A stretch of DNA of 64,000 nucleotides from Aureimonas sp. AU22 (GCF_001463745.1 NZ_BBWJ01000049.1:57113-121112), one strand, 5' to 3'. Counted from the first letter of the stretch, positions 35,753 through 45,270 are shown. The notes: generated by a model not told the origin, from the letters alone. A program made the numbers and translations.

Positions 35753-38511
35753 GACGGGAAAGCACTGTCCATCGCGAACGTGTCTTCGTTGGGCTTCGCC
35801 GAGGATATCGCAATCGCCCGCTGGTAGGCGGCTGCTGTGAAGGATTCCTGCGGCAGGATGCGCCAGCTGCGTCGCGCCTCCGCCGCTCCGCCCCCGAAGG
35901 GAGAGCGTAACTCCCGGGATTCGAGAAAGCCCGGAGCCCTGCCATCGGTCTGTCCCAGAACGGCTGCGACGCGGGAGAAGTCCTCGAAGAAGTATTCGCA
36001 CAAAAGCGGAATGACCTTGTGGGCCATCACCGCGTCAACATCCGCCTTCCTCCTGCATCCCATGAAGAAAGCGTGCCCGATCTGGCGCTCCCGATCGAGA
36101 AAGTACTCGATCCGCTCGTTGATGGCTGTGAGCAACCCCTTGAGGTCGATATCGTCCACAACCTCCAAGAGAGACGGATCAGGTGTCATCTCCTCGAAGG
36201 TGAAGCGACGACGCAATGCCGTGTCGAGAAGAGCAATCGAGCGATCGGCCGTGTTCATCGTGCCAAGGATATGCAGATTGGCCGGAACCCCGAATTTCTC
36301 GTTCGAGTAAGGCAGTGTGACAGCGATGGCTTCGCCCATGCCAAGACGCTTGTCGCGCTCGATTAGCGTAATCAATTCGCCAAAAACCTTGGAGATGTTC
36401 GCGCGGTTGATCTCGTCGATGACGAGAACGAACTGGTCGACGCGGGCAGACCCCGCCGAACCTGTCTCGAAGGTGTTGGGATACGAGGGCATCTCGCTGC
36501 CTGTCGCAAGAGCTGATGGCGAAGGCCCTGCCGCGAGCCCGGCGCTTGCTCGAGGGTCCATCGCCGCTGCGATGGCATCGGTCCTTACGCCTTCGCGGTA
36601 GCGAAGAACCGCTTCGCCGCTCTTGGGATCCTTCACATGGAAGTGGTTGGTAGACACGGCTGCGGGAAAGACGTTCCGCCAGCTGACTGGGATCCTGTGC
36701 TGATAGCCGTCTGGATCGGAGGGATCGTAGCGGTAGCCGCCCGCGACCGTTCCGATCGCGCGCGTCAAGTCCCGGCCTTCCTGCAATAGGACGACGTCTC
36801 CGGGCTTCATCTTCAGCAACGTGGCTGCGTCATAGGGCTCGCCCGATCCGGCTTCGGTTCCGTGAAGCTCCCGGACCGCGGTGCTGGTGGGCGTATGGAT
36901 TGCGGCCGAGAGATCCTTGTCGCGACAGGCATTTGTCGCGACGAAGCCGTCGTTCAGGGAGCGCTTTACCATCGCAACGTCGTGGAAGTCTGGACCGTAC
37001 CCCACCCGGAAGAATTGCCGGCCTTTGTCAGCTGCATTCGAATCGGCGGGATGATCGGCTGTTGGCGGGAGTGTTAGAATGGCGCCGGCCTCCGGCTCCG
37101 AGACGGTGCTGAGCAAGCGCTCGAGGGCAGCCTTCTTCAGGTTGGCATCGGCGACGCGATAACAGCTGATCTGCGTGAAATCGCCGGAGCTGATTTCCGA
37201 GACGGGTAGCGGGTTTTGAAGTCGAAGGCGCCAATCGACAGCGCGACGGTGGTGATAGCTGTTGCCGGCGTTCGGCTCGAAATAATAGTCGCTCTTCACG
37301 ATGCCGATGGCGCGAAAGCGGTGGTTGCCCTGTGAGACGACGATCACGTCGCCTTCGTTCATCTCCCTGAACCGCCAGAGTTGGGCGACGTCTCCGCGGT
37401 TTCCGCTTGCCTTTTCCTCCCCCGGCTGCTGGCGCCACCGGGCTGCGACCTCGTCGTACGTTCGATACTTCGGATCGGACCAATCGATGCTGCCACCCCA
37501 GCCGAGCGCAGCAAACGAACCTCGAATGGCATCCTCGAAGATGTCGTCCTCGATACCCGCGCGGCCGAGGCTCATCTTGTAAACCCTTCGACCTTCAAGA
37601 GAGAACTCGCCATTGCCGCGTTCGGCGACAGCTGGCGTCAGCGGTGACGGCGCGGCGCGAGGTACCGTCAACGCCTGTTCCGCGAGTTCCGAAAGGGTTC
37701 GGAAAACTCCCGCCCTTGGGACGAGTTGGAAGCCGGCGCTGCTCGCGGCACCTAGTTCCGTGCCGGCTTCGTCAACGGTCCCCGCGGACGTTTCGGGACG
37801 CAGTCCTTCGACGAAATCCTCGTAGCCATAGGACTGGTGGAAAGTGACGAAAGCGATCTGCCCCTTCTCTTCAAGCGCACGATAGCGTTCGTTGACGGCA
37901 CTACGGCTGCTGGGAGCATGGCCATCAATGAGCTCTACGGCACGCCGCCGTGCGGTATAGGTTTTGCCTGTTCCGGGCGGCCCGTACAGAATGATGTTTT
38001 GCGGTTCATGAGTGCCGCTTGGCACGTGGACTGTATCTACGGTTTCGTCGTCCACGTTGACCGCATCACTGATGTCCTCTTCGTCGCTCTCCTCCGCAGC
38101 AAATTGATCCGGCCAGTACGGACCGCGGCTTATATCCTCCAGGGGCCTGCCCGCCGGCCGTATGGCCTCCAACCGCTGACTAAGATCAGCTGGAATCTGG
38201 CCGCGCAAGTTCAAAGGAGCTTTGGTTGGTTCGTAATTCGAAGTTGCGCGCCTGTTAAACCCTAGGTAAGCGTTGTTAGAGTTGTAGTTCCGAATTAAAC
38301 CGCAGAACCTGCCTTTTACTCCATCCTTCTCCTTCCGACCGAAGCGCAGTTGTGGTCGCTGACTTGGTCCGATGATCCAATACCAATCCCAATTGGCATC
38401 ATGCACCTCTCGGACAATCTTGATAAAATTGGAGCGTACGGTCTGCGACCATTGCTCCCCGATCGTATTTCCGTCTAGCTCGAAGCGCTTTAGAAGTTCC
38501 TCGTCGGTCAC
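35749..38511 (-). CDS. mcrB: McrB-type AAA+ GTPase-like subunit with tandem EVE-like insert
   Basis: A 920-residue protein from GTG 38511, whose first bases overlap the upstream stop (GTGA). N-terminal domain (about 1-100): WYWIIGPSQRPQLRFGR, possibly a recognition domain. Walker A GPPGTGKT lies at about 177, followed by FVTFHQSYGYEDFVEG, as in McrB. Walker B LVIDEINRAN is only at about 696, then GTMNTADRS (sensor 1) and RRRF. The intervening 500 residues contain two repeats with the pattern M.GDV....G...RAIG.V...Y....Y.HR..V.WR (about 380-430 and 567-612). I read these as a duplicated PUA/EVE-like domain. EVE domains bind modified cytosine in known defence proteins. Classical McrB has a much shorter Walker A-B spacing, so this is an unusual insert. 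Confidence 0.88.
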   Translation of the reverse strand: MTDEELLKRFELDGNTIGEQWSQTVRSNFIKIVREVHDANWDWYWIIGPSQRPQLRFGRKEKDGVKGRFCGLIRNYNSNNAYLGFNRRATSNYEPTKAPLNLRGQIPADLSQRLEAIRPAGRPLEDISRGPYWPDQFAAEESDEEDISDAVNVDDETVDTVHVPSGTHEPQNIILYGPPGTGKTYTARRRAVELIDGHAPSSRSAVNERYRALEEKGQIAFVTFHQSYGYEDFVEGLRPETSAGTVDEAGTELGAASSAGFQLVPRAGVFRTLSELAEQALTVPRAAPSPLTPAVAERGNGEFSLEGRRVYKMSLGRAGIEDDIFEDAIRGSFAALGWGGSIDWSDPKYRTYDEVAARWRQQPGEEKASGNRGDVAQLWRFREMNEGDVIVVSQGNHRFRAIGIVKSDYYFEPNAGNSYHHRRAVDWRLRLQNPLPVSEISSGDFTQISCYRVADANLKKAALERLLSTVSEPEAGAILTLPPTADHPADSNAADKGRQFFRVGYGPDFHDVAMVKRSLNDGFVATNACRDKDLSAAIHTPTSTAVRELHGTEAGSGEPYDAATLLKMKPGDVVLLQEGRDLTRAIGTVAGGYRYDPSDPDGYQHRIPVSWRNVFPAAVSTNHFHVKDPKSGEAVLRYREGVRTDAIAAAMDPRASAGLAAGPSPSALATGSEMPSYPNTFETGSAGSARVDQFVLVIDEINRANISKVFGELITLIERDKRLGMGEAIAVTLPYSNEKFGVPANLHILGTMNTADRSIALLDTALRRRFTFEEMTPDPSLLEVVDDIDLKGLLTAINERIEYFLDRERQIGHAFFMGCRRKADVDAVMAHKVIPLLCEYFFEDFSRVAAVLGQTDGRAPGFLESRELRSPFGGGAAEARRSWRILPQESFTAAAYQRAIAISSAKPNEDTFAMDSAFPS

Positions 38512-41500
38512 AGATGATCTACATGGTTCGAACGGGCATAGGCTTCCGCCCAGCACAACAGATTGGCGAGTTTCATCTCTTCGACGCTGCCTGCAACCAT
38601 GTCTAAAAGACCGGGCGAAGCGACGAGGACGGCGAGGCAGCGAGCGCGGCTGAGCGCAACGTTGAGGCGATTGCGCGACAGAAGGAACGAGGCGTCGCGG
38701 GGCATGTCGTCGGCTCCCGAGGTCGTCATCGAGACGATGACGACCTCGGCCTCCTGACCTTGGAATTTGTCGACCGTGCCGACGCGAGCACCCTCCGGCA
38801 AAGCATCACGCAGCCGGTTCACCTGCATGTTGTAGGGGGCCACGATGAGGATGTCCGACAGGCCAAGTCTGCGACGCTGGCCCTTCCGGTCGATCACCTC
38901 GTGAAGGAGCGCGTTGGCGAGAATCGTGCGGACAACTGCGACCTCCTCCGGCGATGCCTGGCGGTTGCCGGCGTGGATCACGGGCACAAAGCTCAGCCCG
39001 GTCGGCTTCAGCGACGGATGAGGTTGCTTTCCTAGAACAAGACGCTGGTTAAAGCAGCCGGCTTCTGCAAGAAGCCGACCATTGTAGACCGCGTCCGAGA
39101 TGAATTCGCAGAGGTGCGGATGCATGCGCCATGTGCGTGAGAGAAAGACGCCCCGCTCGGGCGGTACGACGCTTGCTCCTGCCAAGAGGTGATCGAGTCC
39201 CGAGATGCCGCTCCTGCGCGGATGAGCGCCCTGGATAGGCTGGCTTAATTGCATGTGGTCGCCGACCAGCACGATCGAACGTGCACTCGTCGCCATGGCG
39301 ACGAGGTTCGCCAACGAAACCTGTCCTGCCTCGTCGATGAAGAGCACGTCGCGGCTGCCGCGCATTTCAGGCCGTGCGAACAGCCACGCAGTTCCGGCTA
39401 CGACCGGGCTCGTCGGATCGATCTGACTGTTGGAGGTGACGCTCCGAATATATCCAAGCCCAGAGAAGCCTTCGCCGCCGCCGTCCTTCTTCTGTCCGAT
39501 GATCTCGACAGGCCGCCCCGCCTCGTCGAGGCGGCTTTCAAAGGCATGGAGGACATTGTCGATCGCCTTGTGACTGTTCGACGCGATCCCAACCGTTTTG
39601 CCTGCGGCCACGAGCGAGGCGATCAGATGAGAGATTGTGTAGGTCTTTCCAGCCCCAGGTGGCCCTTGGATAGTCAGCCAAGATCGATCGAGACCGAGCA
39701 CGGCGTCACGCGCCGCAGCAAGTGTGCGCCCGGGATCGTCGCGATCACCGGGAGGCACGATAGCCTGCCCGGTGGTCCGACCCGCAATCCGGGGAGCGTC
39801 GCCCTTCAGGAGGGCAGCGATGTGGGGGTAGGCCGGGCTTTCCGCAATCATGTCGGACGCAGCGTCGCTAACGGCTTGGCGAAGGACGGAATTGTCGAGC
39901 GGGCCGCCTGGGATGAGCGACAGGAATTGCGGCAGTTCGCCCTTGGGCACCCCCCGTTTCAGGACGATCATGCGTGCGGCTTCGTCGAGCTCGAGAATGG
40001 TGCCCGCTGTCTGCCCTGTTTCAGCGAGATACACAGCGTCGCCCGGTCGCAGCTTGGTGTCCTGTTCCGGGTAGCGCATGCGGAACGTGAAGCTTTGCTT
40101 CTCGCGCCCGATCCAGCCATGGCCGTCCGCGATGCAGGCGCCGAGGCACTCCTCGTCCTCGCAGAGCTCTTCGGCGTCCCGGCCAAGACGATCGAAGTAC
40201 GCCCACCAGACTGGCTTGTCTTCGCGTCGATGGAACCCGACGAGGTCAGCCATCAACTGACGTGCACGTCCTTCGGGACTGTCGGGGTCGTGCGCCCCGA
40301 CCAGGCTCGCCGATAAGGCGGCATCCGCCTTTTCCTGCGCCTCGCGGGCCTGCTGCTGTTCGATCTCGCGCTCCGTAGGCTGGGTCGGCGCCGCACCGGC
40401 CGCCGGCCACAGGCCTGTCGGTCGCGCGAGTTCAACGAGCCAGTCCCGCAGGAGCAGCGTCGAAAGGCAGTCGTCGCGATTGTAGTCGCGCAGTGCATCG
40501 AGCAGCGAACTCTCTCCGGTCTCCCGGAAGCGATCATAGATCACGAGACTGTCGCCCCCGGAGGTGACCTCCGTCTTCCGCCGGCTCATGTAAAAGCGCT
40601 CGAGGTTCTTGATCGAGTAGCTCGGCTCGCCCACCCGGACCGCCTCTCGGACGACACGGTAGAGATCGACAAGCCGCTCTGCGCGCAGAAGATCGTCGAC
40701 CTCGGTTTCCATCACACCATGGAGCGACGCGAGGCGCCGAAGTGCGGTCTTCTCATAGGGCGCGTAATGGTAGAGATGCGCCTTCGGGTGGCGCGCTAGA
40801 TGCGCCGTCAGGAAGCGCGTCAACTCGACGAAGGTTCGCCCCTCTTCGGCGCGGTCATGCGCCCAGAAGGCCCGGAACGTCAGATCAGGATAATCCGGCA
40901 CCGCCTCGTCTCGCCCGCCGTCCGGTTCACGCCAGAGAACGCCGCAGAGATACTCGAGGCCGCCCGGATGCATCGGGTCGCCCTCGAAGTCGAAGAAGAG
41001 GTCGCCCGGATCGGGCGCGGGCATGCGGTCAAAGCCGAGGCCAGGACGGTGCGGCAGCAGTTCATGCTTCGGCATGCCCGACGCTACGCTGTCACGTTGC
41101 AGCCGCGCCTGTTGGACCAGGCGAGCCAACGTTTCGGCAGCCATGCCCTTAACGGCGGCCCCCTCGATGTCCGCGAGGCTGGCCGCGGTGTCGATCCCTT
41201 GGGCCCGCAGCTTGGCGATCTGCAGACGGGAGATGTCTGCGACGCGTGAGAGATGGTCAGTCGCCTCCCATCGCTCGTCGCAGACGTCTGCCCAGGAACA
41301 TTTGCTGCAGAACCCGCACGGATCGGGGGTGAAGGCGGGGAAGGGAGCCGACGAGAAGGCTTCGAGGCGCCCTGCCGCTCGCCGGACGTAATGGCGAACG
41401 TGTGCGAGATCGAAGCTCTCGATGGCGTAGGGCTCGGCCGCCGAACCTGTACCGAACATAAGATGGCCCCGCTCGGCCACGCGCCCCTGCACATCCTCCA

Positions 41501-41969
41501 ACATGTCGGCGTAGAGCGCGATCTGCAGAAGCTGCTCCGGCTTGGCCGAACGCGAAAGCTTCGCGTCCCATGGCTCGTAAGACCAGGCCCAGCGCGCGCT
41601 CGGCTCGTTGATCCGGACGAGGAAATCGGCGTAGCCGATCCAAGGCGAACGTCCGAGGGCAGCCTGATAGATCAGCGGATGGCCACGGGCCATCGCCTCG
41701 GTCGTATCGGCAAAGCGGTCCTTTGCAGTGCCGGAGATCTCGCACTCCACGCCGTACAGCGAACGCAACGCAGAAAGGCAAGCGGACTCGTGTTGCAGCC
41801 CTTTTCGGAGCACGAGTTCGGCCTGCGGATCGACGTCTTCCGACGGCTTTTCACGCAGACCGGAACGCATCTCCAGTGACCAGGCGACGGACGCCCGGCA
41901 GCCGAGAAACGCGCCCGCTAGTGTTGGTGACAGGCGATGGGGCTGCTCAGTCAATGGCCCAGCCTGCAT
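38508..41969 (-). CDS. RecB-like nuclease / RNase H-fold / SF1 helicase fusion (TM0106 type)
   Basis: A protein of about 1153 residues (ATG 41969; alternatives at TTG 41993 or within the overlap with the upstream gene). Residues 20-235: Cas4/RecB-like nuclease (YADFLVR, SYEPWDAKLS, PEQLLQIALYADML) ending in a Cys cluster DPCGFCSKCSWADVC that may hold an iron-sulphur cluster or zinc. Residues 320-515: a DEDD/RNase H-like exonuclease (FFDFEGDP, LRDYNRDDCLS). Residues 755-1130: superfamily 1B helicase of the Upf1/Dna2 type with Walker A QGPPGAGKT, Walker B FIDEAGQ, GDHMQLSQP, a TVDKFQGQEAE motif and NVALSRA. It probably degrades or unwinds DNA loaded by the other operon members. Its stop overlaps mcrB. 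Confidence 0.88.
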   Translation of the reverse strand: MQAGPLTEQPHRLSPTLAGAFLGCRASVAWSLEMRSGLREKPSEDVDPQAELVLRKGLQHESACLSALRSLYGVECEISGTAKDRFADTTEAMARGHPLIYQAALGRSPWIGYADFLVRINEPSARWAWSYEPWDAKLSRSAKPEQLLQIALYADMLEDVQGRVAERGHLMFGTGSAAEPYAIESFDLAHVRHYVRRAAGRLEAFSSAPFPAFTPDPCGFCSKCSWADVCDERWEATDHLSRVADISRLQIAKLRAQGIDTAASLADIEGAAVKGMAAETLARLVQQARLQRDSVASGMPKHELLPHRPGLGFDRMPAPDPGDLFFDFEGDPMHPGGLEYLCGVLWREPDGGRDEAVPDYPDLTFRAFWAHDRAEEGRTFVELTRFLTAHLARHPKAHLYHYAPYEKTALRRLASLHGVMETEVDDLLRAERLVDLYRVVREAVRVGEPSYSIKNLERFYMSRRKTEVTSGGDSLVIYDRFRETGESSLLDALRDYNRDDCLSTLLLRDWLVELARPTGLWPAAGAAPTQPTEREIEQQQAREAQEKADAALSASLVGAHDPDSPEGRARQLMADLVGFHRREDKPVWWAYFDRLGRDAEELCEDEECLGACIADGHGWIGREKQSFTFRMRYPEQDTKLRPGDAVYLAETGQTAGTILELDEAARMIVLKRGVPKGELPQFLSLIPGGPLDNSVLRQAVSDAASDMIAESPAYPHIAALLKGDAPRIAGRTTGQAIVPPGDRDDPGRTLAAARDAVLGLDRSWLTIQGPPGAGKTYTISHLIASLVAAGKTVGIASNSHKAIDNVLHAFESRLDEAGRPVEIIGQKKDGGGEGFSGLGYIRSVTSNSQIDPTSPVVAGTAWLFARPEMRGSRDVLFIDEAGQVSLANLVAMATSARSIVLVGDHMQLSQPIQGAHPRRSGISGLDHLLAGASVVPPERGVFLSRTWRMHPHLCEFISDAVYNGRLLAEAGCFNQRLVLGKQPHPSLKPTGLSFVPVIHAGNRQASPEEVAVVRTILANALLHEVIDRKGQRRRLGLSDILIVAPYNMQVNRLRDALPEGARVGTVDKFQGQEAEVVIVSMTTSGADDMPRDASFLLSRNRLNVALSRARCLAVLVASPGLLDMVAGSVEEMKLANLLCWAEAYARSNHVDHL

Positions 41970-42192
41970 CGATGAGTTGTTGCGCGTCGGCAAACATCTC
42001 GATGTCTCCTGAGCGCCGGACGGTCAGCTTGAGCCGCCCACCGATCAGATCGCTGATCGTAATCGCTCCGAAACGCCCGTCGACATGCTTGAACGCGACC
42101 AAATCTCCAAGGGACGCGAAATCGCAATCCTCGACCGCTTTGCGTGTCTGCTCCCATAGTTCCGAACTCCAGACTTCGCCAGTTGTGTTCAT
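41947..42192 (-). CDS. Small unknown protein of the defence operon
   Basis: An 81-residue protein: MNTTGEVWSSELWEQTRKAV, then DCDFASLGDLVAFKHVDGRF, and a C-terminal RSGDIEMFADAQQLI. Its start overlaps the stop of the PUA/nuclease-like gene by four bases and its end overlaps the helicase start region, so it is translated as part of the operon. It has no catalytic motif. A compact beta-alpha protein acting as a subunit or inhibitor is plausible but not shown. Confidence 0.6.
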   Translation of the reverse strand: MNTTGEVWSSELWEQTRKAVEDCDFASLGDLVAFKHVDGRFGAITISDLIGGRLKLTVRRSGDIEMFADAQQLIDAGWAID

Positions 42193-43091
42193 TTCGGTGC
42201 TTCCAGCGTGGACCAGACTGCGATCGGGCCTGGCAGAAGGTTGGGCTTAGCCTGCGTGAAAGCGAGGAGGTCGGCCTCCGAAATGATCTGCACATTGGGC
42301 GGCAGCGGGCCTTCTCCATAATTTCCCGAAGCGGCGAAGAGCAGGACGGTATCGACCTGCTTATCCGACGAATACTGCGCGGCCGGCAGAATGGTGTCAC
42401 CATTCTTGACTTGAACGCCGGCCGTTCGGCCGTCGGCGCGAACGAGATTGCATTCGTAACGAGGCGTGTTGGGCGAATGGCTGCTCAAGACGACCCGCCA
42501 GCCGTGCTCCTGAAGAAAAAGGAGCACGAGGTCTTCAAGTTCAAAAGCACTCAGCGTGTTGACGAGCCTACCCTTCGGACGAGCGACTTGGACGCCGCCT
42601 GTTTTCGATGCGAACAGCCAAGAGGTATAGTCCGAAACGAACGGCTCCCAGATACGACACAGGGACTGACCGCGGGAGCCGAAGGCTGCTTTCACCTTGC
42701 CGGGAACCTCGACGTCATCGAGCCTACCGCTGCCCTCGACGGCAAAACGAACCGGCGCAACGTGAAACATATCCTGCAGTTCGGCCCAATCGCCATATCT
42801 GCGATGAGGTGAGCCCGTTACTTGAGCGAGAAGAAAAGCTCCCTTCTCGTCACGCGTCCAGATGAAGTCACCCTCTCGAACCTCACGCATCATGAGGTGG
42901 ACGGAGGTGTGCTTTTTCCCGTCATGGTCTAGGATGTGGCGCTTGAGATAGTCTTCCGTCGACTCATTCTTCAATTCCACCAGACCCTCCCCACGGTATC
43001 CAACGCCAAGGATCCGGTTCTCGATGCAGTGTTCCACGACTCCGCGTGGATCGAGGTCCCAAGGACGCAAGTGAAGCCGCCAAATTGTCAT
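42189..43091 (-). CDS. PUA/EVE-like N-terminus with PD-(D/E)XK nuclease-like C-terminus
   Basis: A 300-residue protein from ATG 43091. Residues 1-140: MTIWRLHLRPWDLDPRGVVE, then VREGDFIWTRDEKGAFLLAQ and VTG, reminiscent of PUA/EVE-type reader domains (GD-I...G....V.G). Residues 180-255: FELEDLVLLFLQEHGWRVV, RYECNLVRADGR and AGVQVKNGD, fitting a PD-(D/E)XK restriction-endonuclease core with E/E/QxK residues, as in Mrr-like enzymes. This suggests a modification-dependent endonuclease. The order reader-then-nuclease is common in type IV restriction proteins. Its stop overlaps the next gene's start (ATGA) and it begins 11 bp after the AAA+ gene. Confidence 0.7.
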   Translation of the reverse strand: MTIWRLHLRPWDLDPRGVVEHCIENRILGVGYRGEGLVELKNESTEDYLKRHILDHDGKKHTSVHLMMREVREGDFIWTRDEKGAFLLAQVTGSPHRRYGDWAELQDMFHVAPVRFAVEGSGRLDDVEVPGKVKAAFGSRGQSLCRIWEPFVSDYTSWLFASKTGGVQVARPKGRLVNTLSAFELEDLVLLFLQEHGWRVVLSSHSPNTPRYECNLVRADGRTAGVQVKNGDTILPAAQYSSDKQVDTVLLFAASGNYGEGPLPPNVQIISEADLLAFTQAKPNLLPGPIAVWSTLEAPK

Positions 43092-43101
43092 GCCGTTCCC
43101 C

Positions 43102-45225
43102 CTAGAACCCGATGCGGCCACAGCCGACGCTTTTGGCCTCGACTTCGCTCGCTAGCATCCTACCGATTTGCACTGGACACCCCTCGCGCATGATCTTTGC
43201 CTTACGCGCTACGATTGAAAAGTCACCCTGTGTCATGGGGTGCAATCGTTCCACAGAAGTTGGTGCCGAGGTGCCGAAGACGCGCTCAAACGTCGAGGCG
43301 ATCTGAGTGGGCGTCAACGCCTCGAACCGAACCTTAAAGAGAAACCGGCGCTGGACCGCCGGGTCGAGGCGGACCGCAAGATTGGTCGTGGCCGCAAAAG
43401 GCAGCGGATGGCTCTCCATCCAAGTCAGCATTTCGTTGACTTGGCTCACCTCCCAGCCGTGTCTCGCGCCGGAGCGGTCGCCGAGCAGGGAGTCGGCCTC
43501 GTCAAATATCAAGAAGCGCTTTGTATCGGCTGCCTCGTGAAACGCGTCCGCGATCCGCTTCTCGCTCTCTCCGACGAACATCCCGAGAAGGTCGGAGGCA
43601 CGCTTCTCCAGAACCTCCATTCCAAGGCGGGTCGCCAGATGACGTGCAAAGGCGCTCTTCCCGGTGCCGGGAAGGCCCGAGAACAGAAACGAAAGGGGGC
43701 CAGGCCCGGCCAGCGCCACTCTCCGCTCTATCTCGGCCAGATCCTGGTCCGCGTTCGATAGAGAGGCATCGAACCCGATCGGACCGGGAATGGCGAGCGC
43801 GGGCCTATCGCGACCGGCGACCCGCAGGAGCGAACGTGTGACAGCGACGGCCGCCTCCCCCGGCGCCGCTTCATTATGCCCGACAAGAGACGCAGCACGG
43901 ATGCCGGCTTGCAGCAGCGCGGGTGACGCTGGAAGAGCGGCGAGCGCGGCGATGTCATGATCCGCGAAGGCGACATCGTGAGCCCGGGCGTGGCGCTCGA
44001 CGATTCGTCGGCGCGTCGTCATTTCCGCCTCGCGGAACTCCACGGCCGTCAGCATGCGGCGTAGCACCGCCGGCCCCATGCGGTCGGGATGATTGGTGAT
44101 CCAGATCATCGGGACCGGACAGGTCTCGACCACACGATTCATGAAGACCTTCGAGCCCGTCCGATTCGAATACTTCTCGTCATCGACTCCGGTGAAGATA
44201 TCGTCGGCCTCGTCGATCACGAGAATGGTTCGCCCTGCTTGCTTGGCGAGAGCCGAAGCGAAGGCGAGATGAGCGAGACGGTCGGCTCGCGTGGGCTCAG
44301 CCATCCGATGAGGTCCGCGACGATCGGAACCCACCTCGCCGATGAAGACGACCTGCGCCTCGAGTTCGGCAGCGACCGCACGGGCGAATTCGGTCTTTCC
44401 TGTGCCCGGCTCGCCATGGAAGAGAAAGCTCGCCCCCGATACCTTCTTCTGAAGAGCGCCATCGAGCAAGGAGAGAAAAAGTTCTCGCGCTGAGCCCAGA
44501 TGGTTGAAGTCCGACATATCGAGGCTGGACGGGGTGAGTTCGCCGAAAAGCGAGCGTCTCATCGCCTCCTCGCTCGTCGTGCGGCTTGCAAGGATCGCAG
44601 TGACGGGTGCCGAGAGAGCAACGTCGAAGCCGCCTCGGTCCTCAAGGAGACCGAGTTGAAAAAGCGCTGTCCGGCAGGTACCGAGGAGTTGTGTATCGCG
44701 CTCCGACAACCCCGCCATGTGCGCGGCATTCTTGATTGGCACCTCGTCATCATCGCGCATGCATCCGGACGCAGCGCCGATCAGTTCGCGGAACCTTGGA
44801 ACCTGCGTCAGCCGCGCCACGGCGCCCAGAAGCGAAACTTCGGCGGGTTCCAGGTTCAGCGTTCGACCGATCCAGTCGACGCGGGACTGGAACGCCGACG
44901 CCTTGGGCGCTGACTCCGTGAGTTCTGGCAGGTTTCCCGGAGTGAAGCGCAACGTGTTGCCAAAGCTTGAACGTCGAGCGCTTTCGGCCTCGCGGATCCA
45001 GCTATCGATCGGGCCCACGCGGAAGCCGAGAAGGCGACGATGCGACTTGTACCATTCGATGAGCTCGTCGGTGATCTCGAGTTTGCTCTTGCCCCGATCG
45101 GGCCGCAGGACCGTCAGCGCGTAGCTCCGCAGTACGTGCTTCTCGTACGCGCCGAACGGCAGATCGACGAATCCGCCAAGGGAAGCAGCGAATGAACGTC
45201 GAGCGCGATGACGTCTGAGCGGCAT
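43102..45225 (-). CDS. Double AAA+ ATPase of the defence operon
   Basis: A 707-residue protein. Residues 1-240 are helical with no known motif. AAA+ module 1 has Walker A HGEPGTGKT (271-278), Walker B TILVIDEADD (334-342) and sensor WITNHPDRMG. Module 2 has SGLPGTGKS (517-524), FLIFDEADSLL (571-580), ATTNLA and the Arg-finger-like QRRF (about 627). Both modules resemble Cdc48/SpoVK-type ATPases. It is likely to form a ring that remodels protein or DNA-protein complexes. It starts 45 bp after the DUF4258 gene. No protease or transmembrane part is attached, so the effector must be another operon member. Confidence 0.85.
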   Translation of the reverse strand: MPLRRHRARRSFAASLGGFVDLPFGAYEKHVLRSYALTVLRPDRGKSKLEITDELIEWYKSHRRLLGFRVGPIDSWIREAESARRSSFGNTLRFTPGNLPELTESAPKASAFQSRVDWIGRTLNLEPAEVSLLGAVARLTQVPRFRELIGAASGCMRDDDEVPIKNAAHMAGLSERDTQLLGTCRTALFQLGLLEDRGGFDVALSAPVTAILASRTTSEEAMRRSLFGELTPSSLDMSDFNHLGSARELFLSLLDGALQKKVSGASFLFHGEPGTGKTEFARAVAAELEAQVVFIGEVGSDRRGPHRMAEPTRADRLAHLAFASALAKQAGRTILVIDEADDIFTGVDDEKYSNRTGSKVFMNRVVETCPVPMIWITNHPDRMGPAVLRRMLTAVEFREAEMTTRRRIVERHARAHDVAFADHDIAALAALPASPALLQAGIRAASLVGHNEAAPGEAAVAVTRSLLRVAGRDRPALAIPGPIGFDASLSNADQDLAEIERRVALAGPGPLSFLFSGLPGTGKSAFARHLATRLGMEVLEKRASDLLGMFVGESEKRIADAFHEAADTKRFLIFDEADSLLGDRSGARHGWEVSQVNEMLTWMESHPLPFAATTNLAVRLDPAVQRRFLFKVRFEALTPTQIASTFERVFGTSAPTSVERLHPMTQGDFSIVARKAKIMREGCPVQIGRMLASEVEAKSVGCGRIGF

Positions 45226-45270
45226 GGAATCTCCGTCTAAGGTGGTGGGAACGTCAGTTAGAAGATGCGC

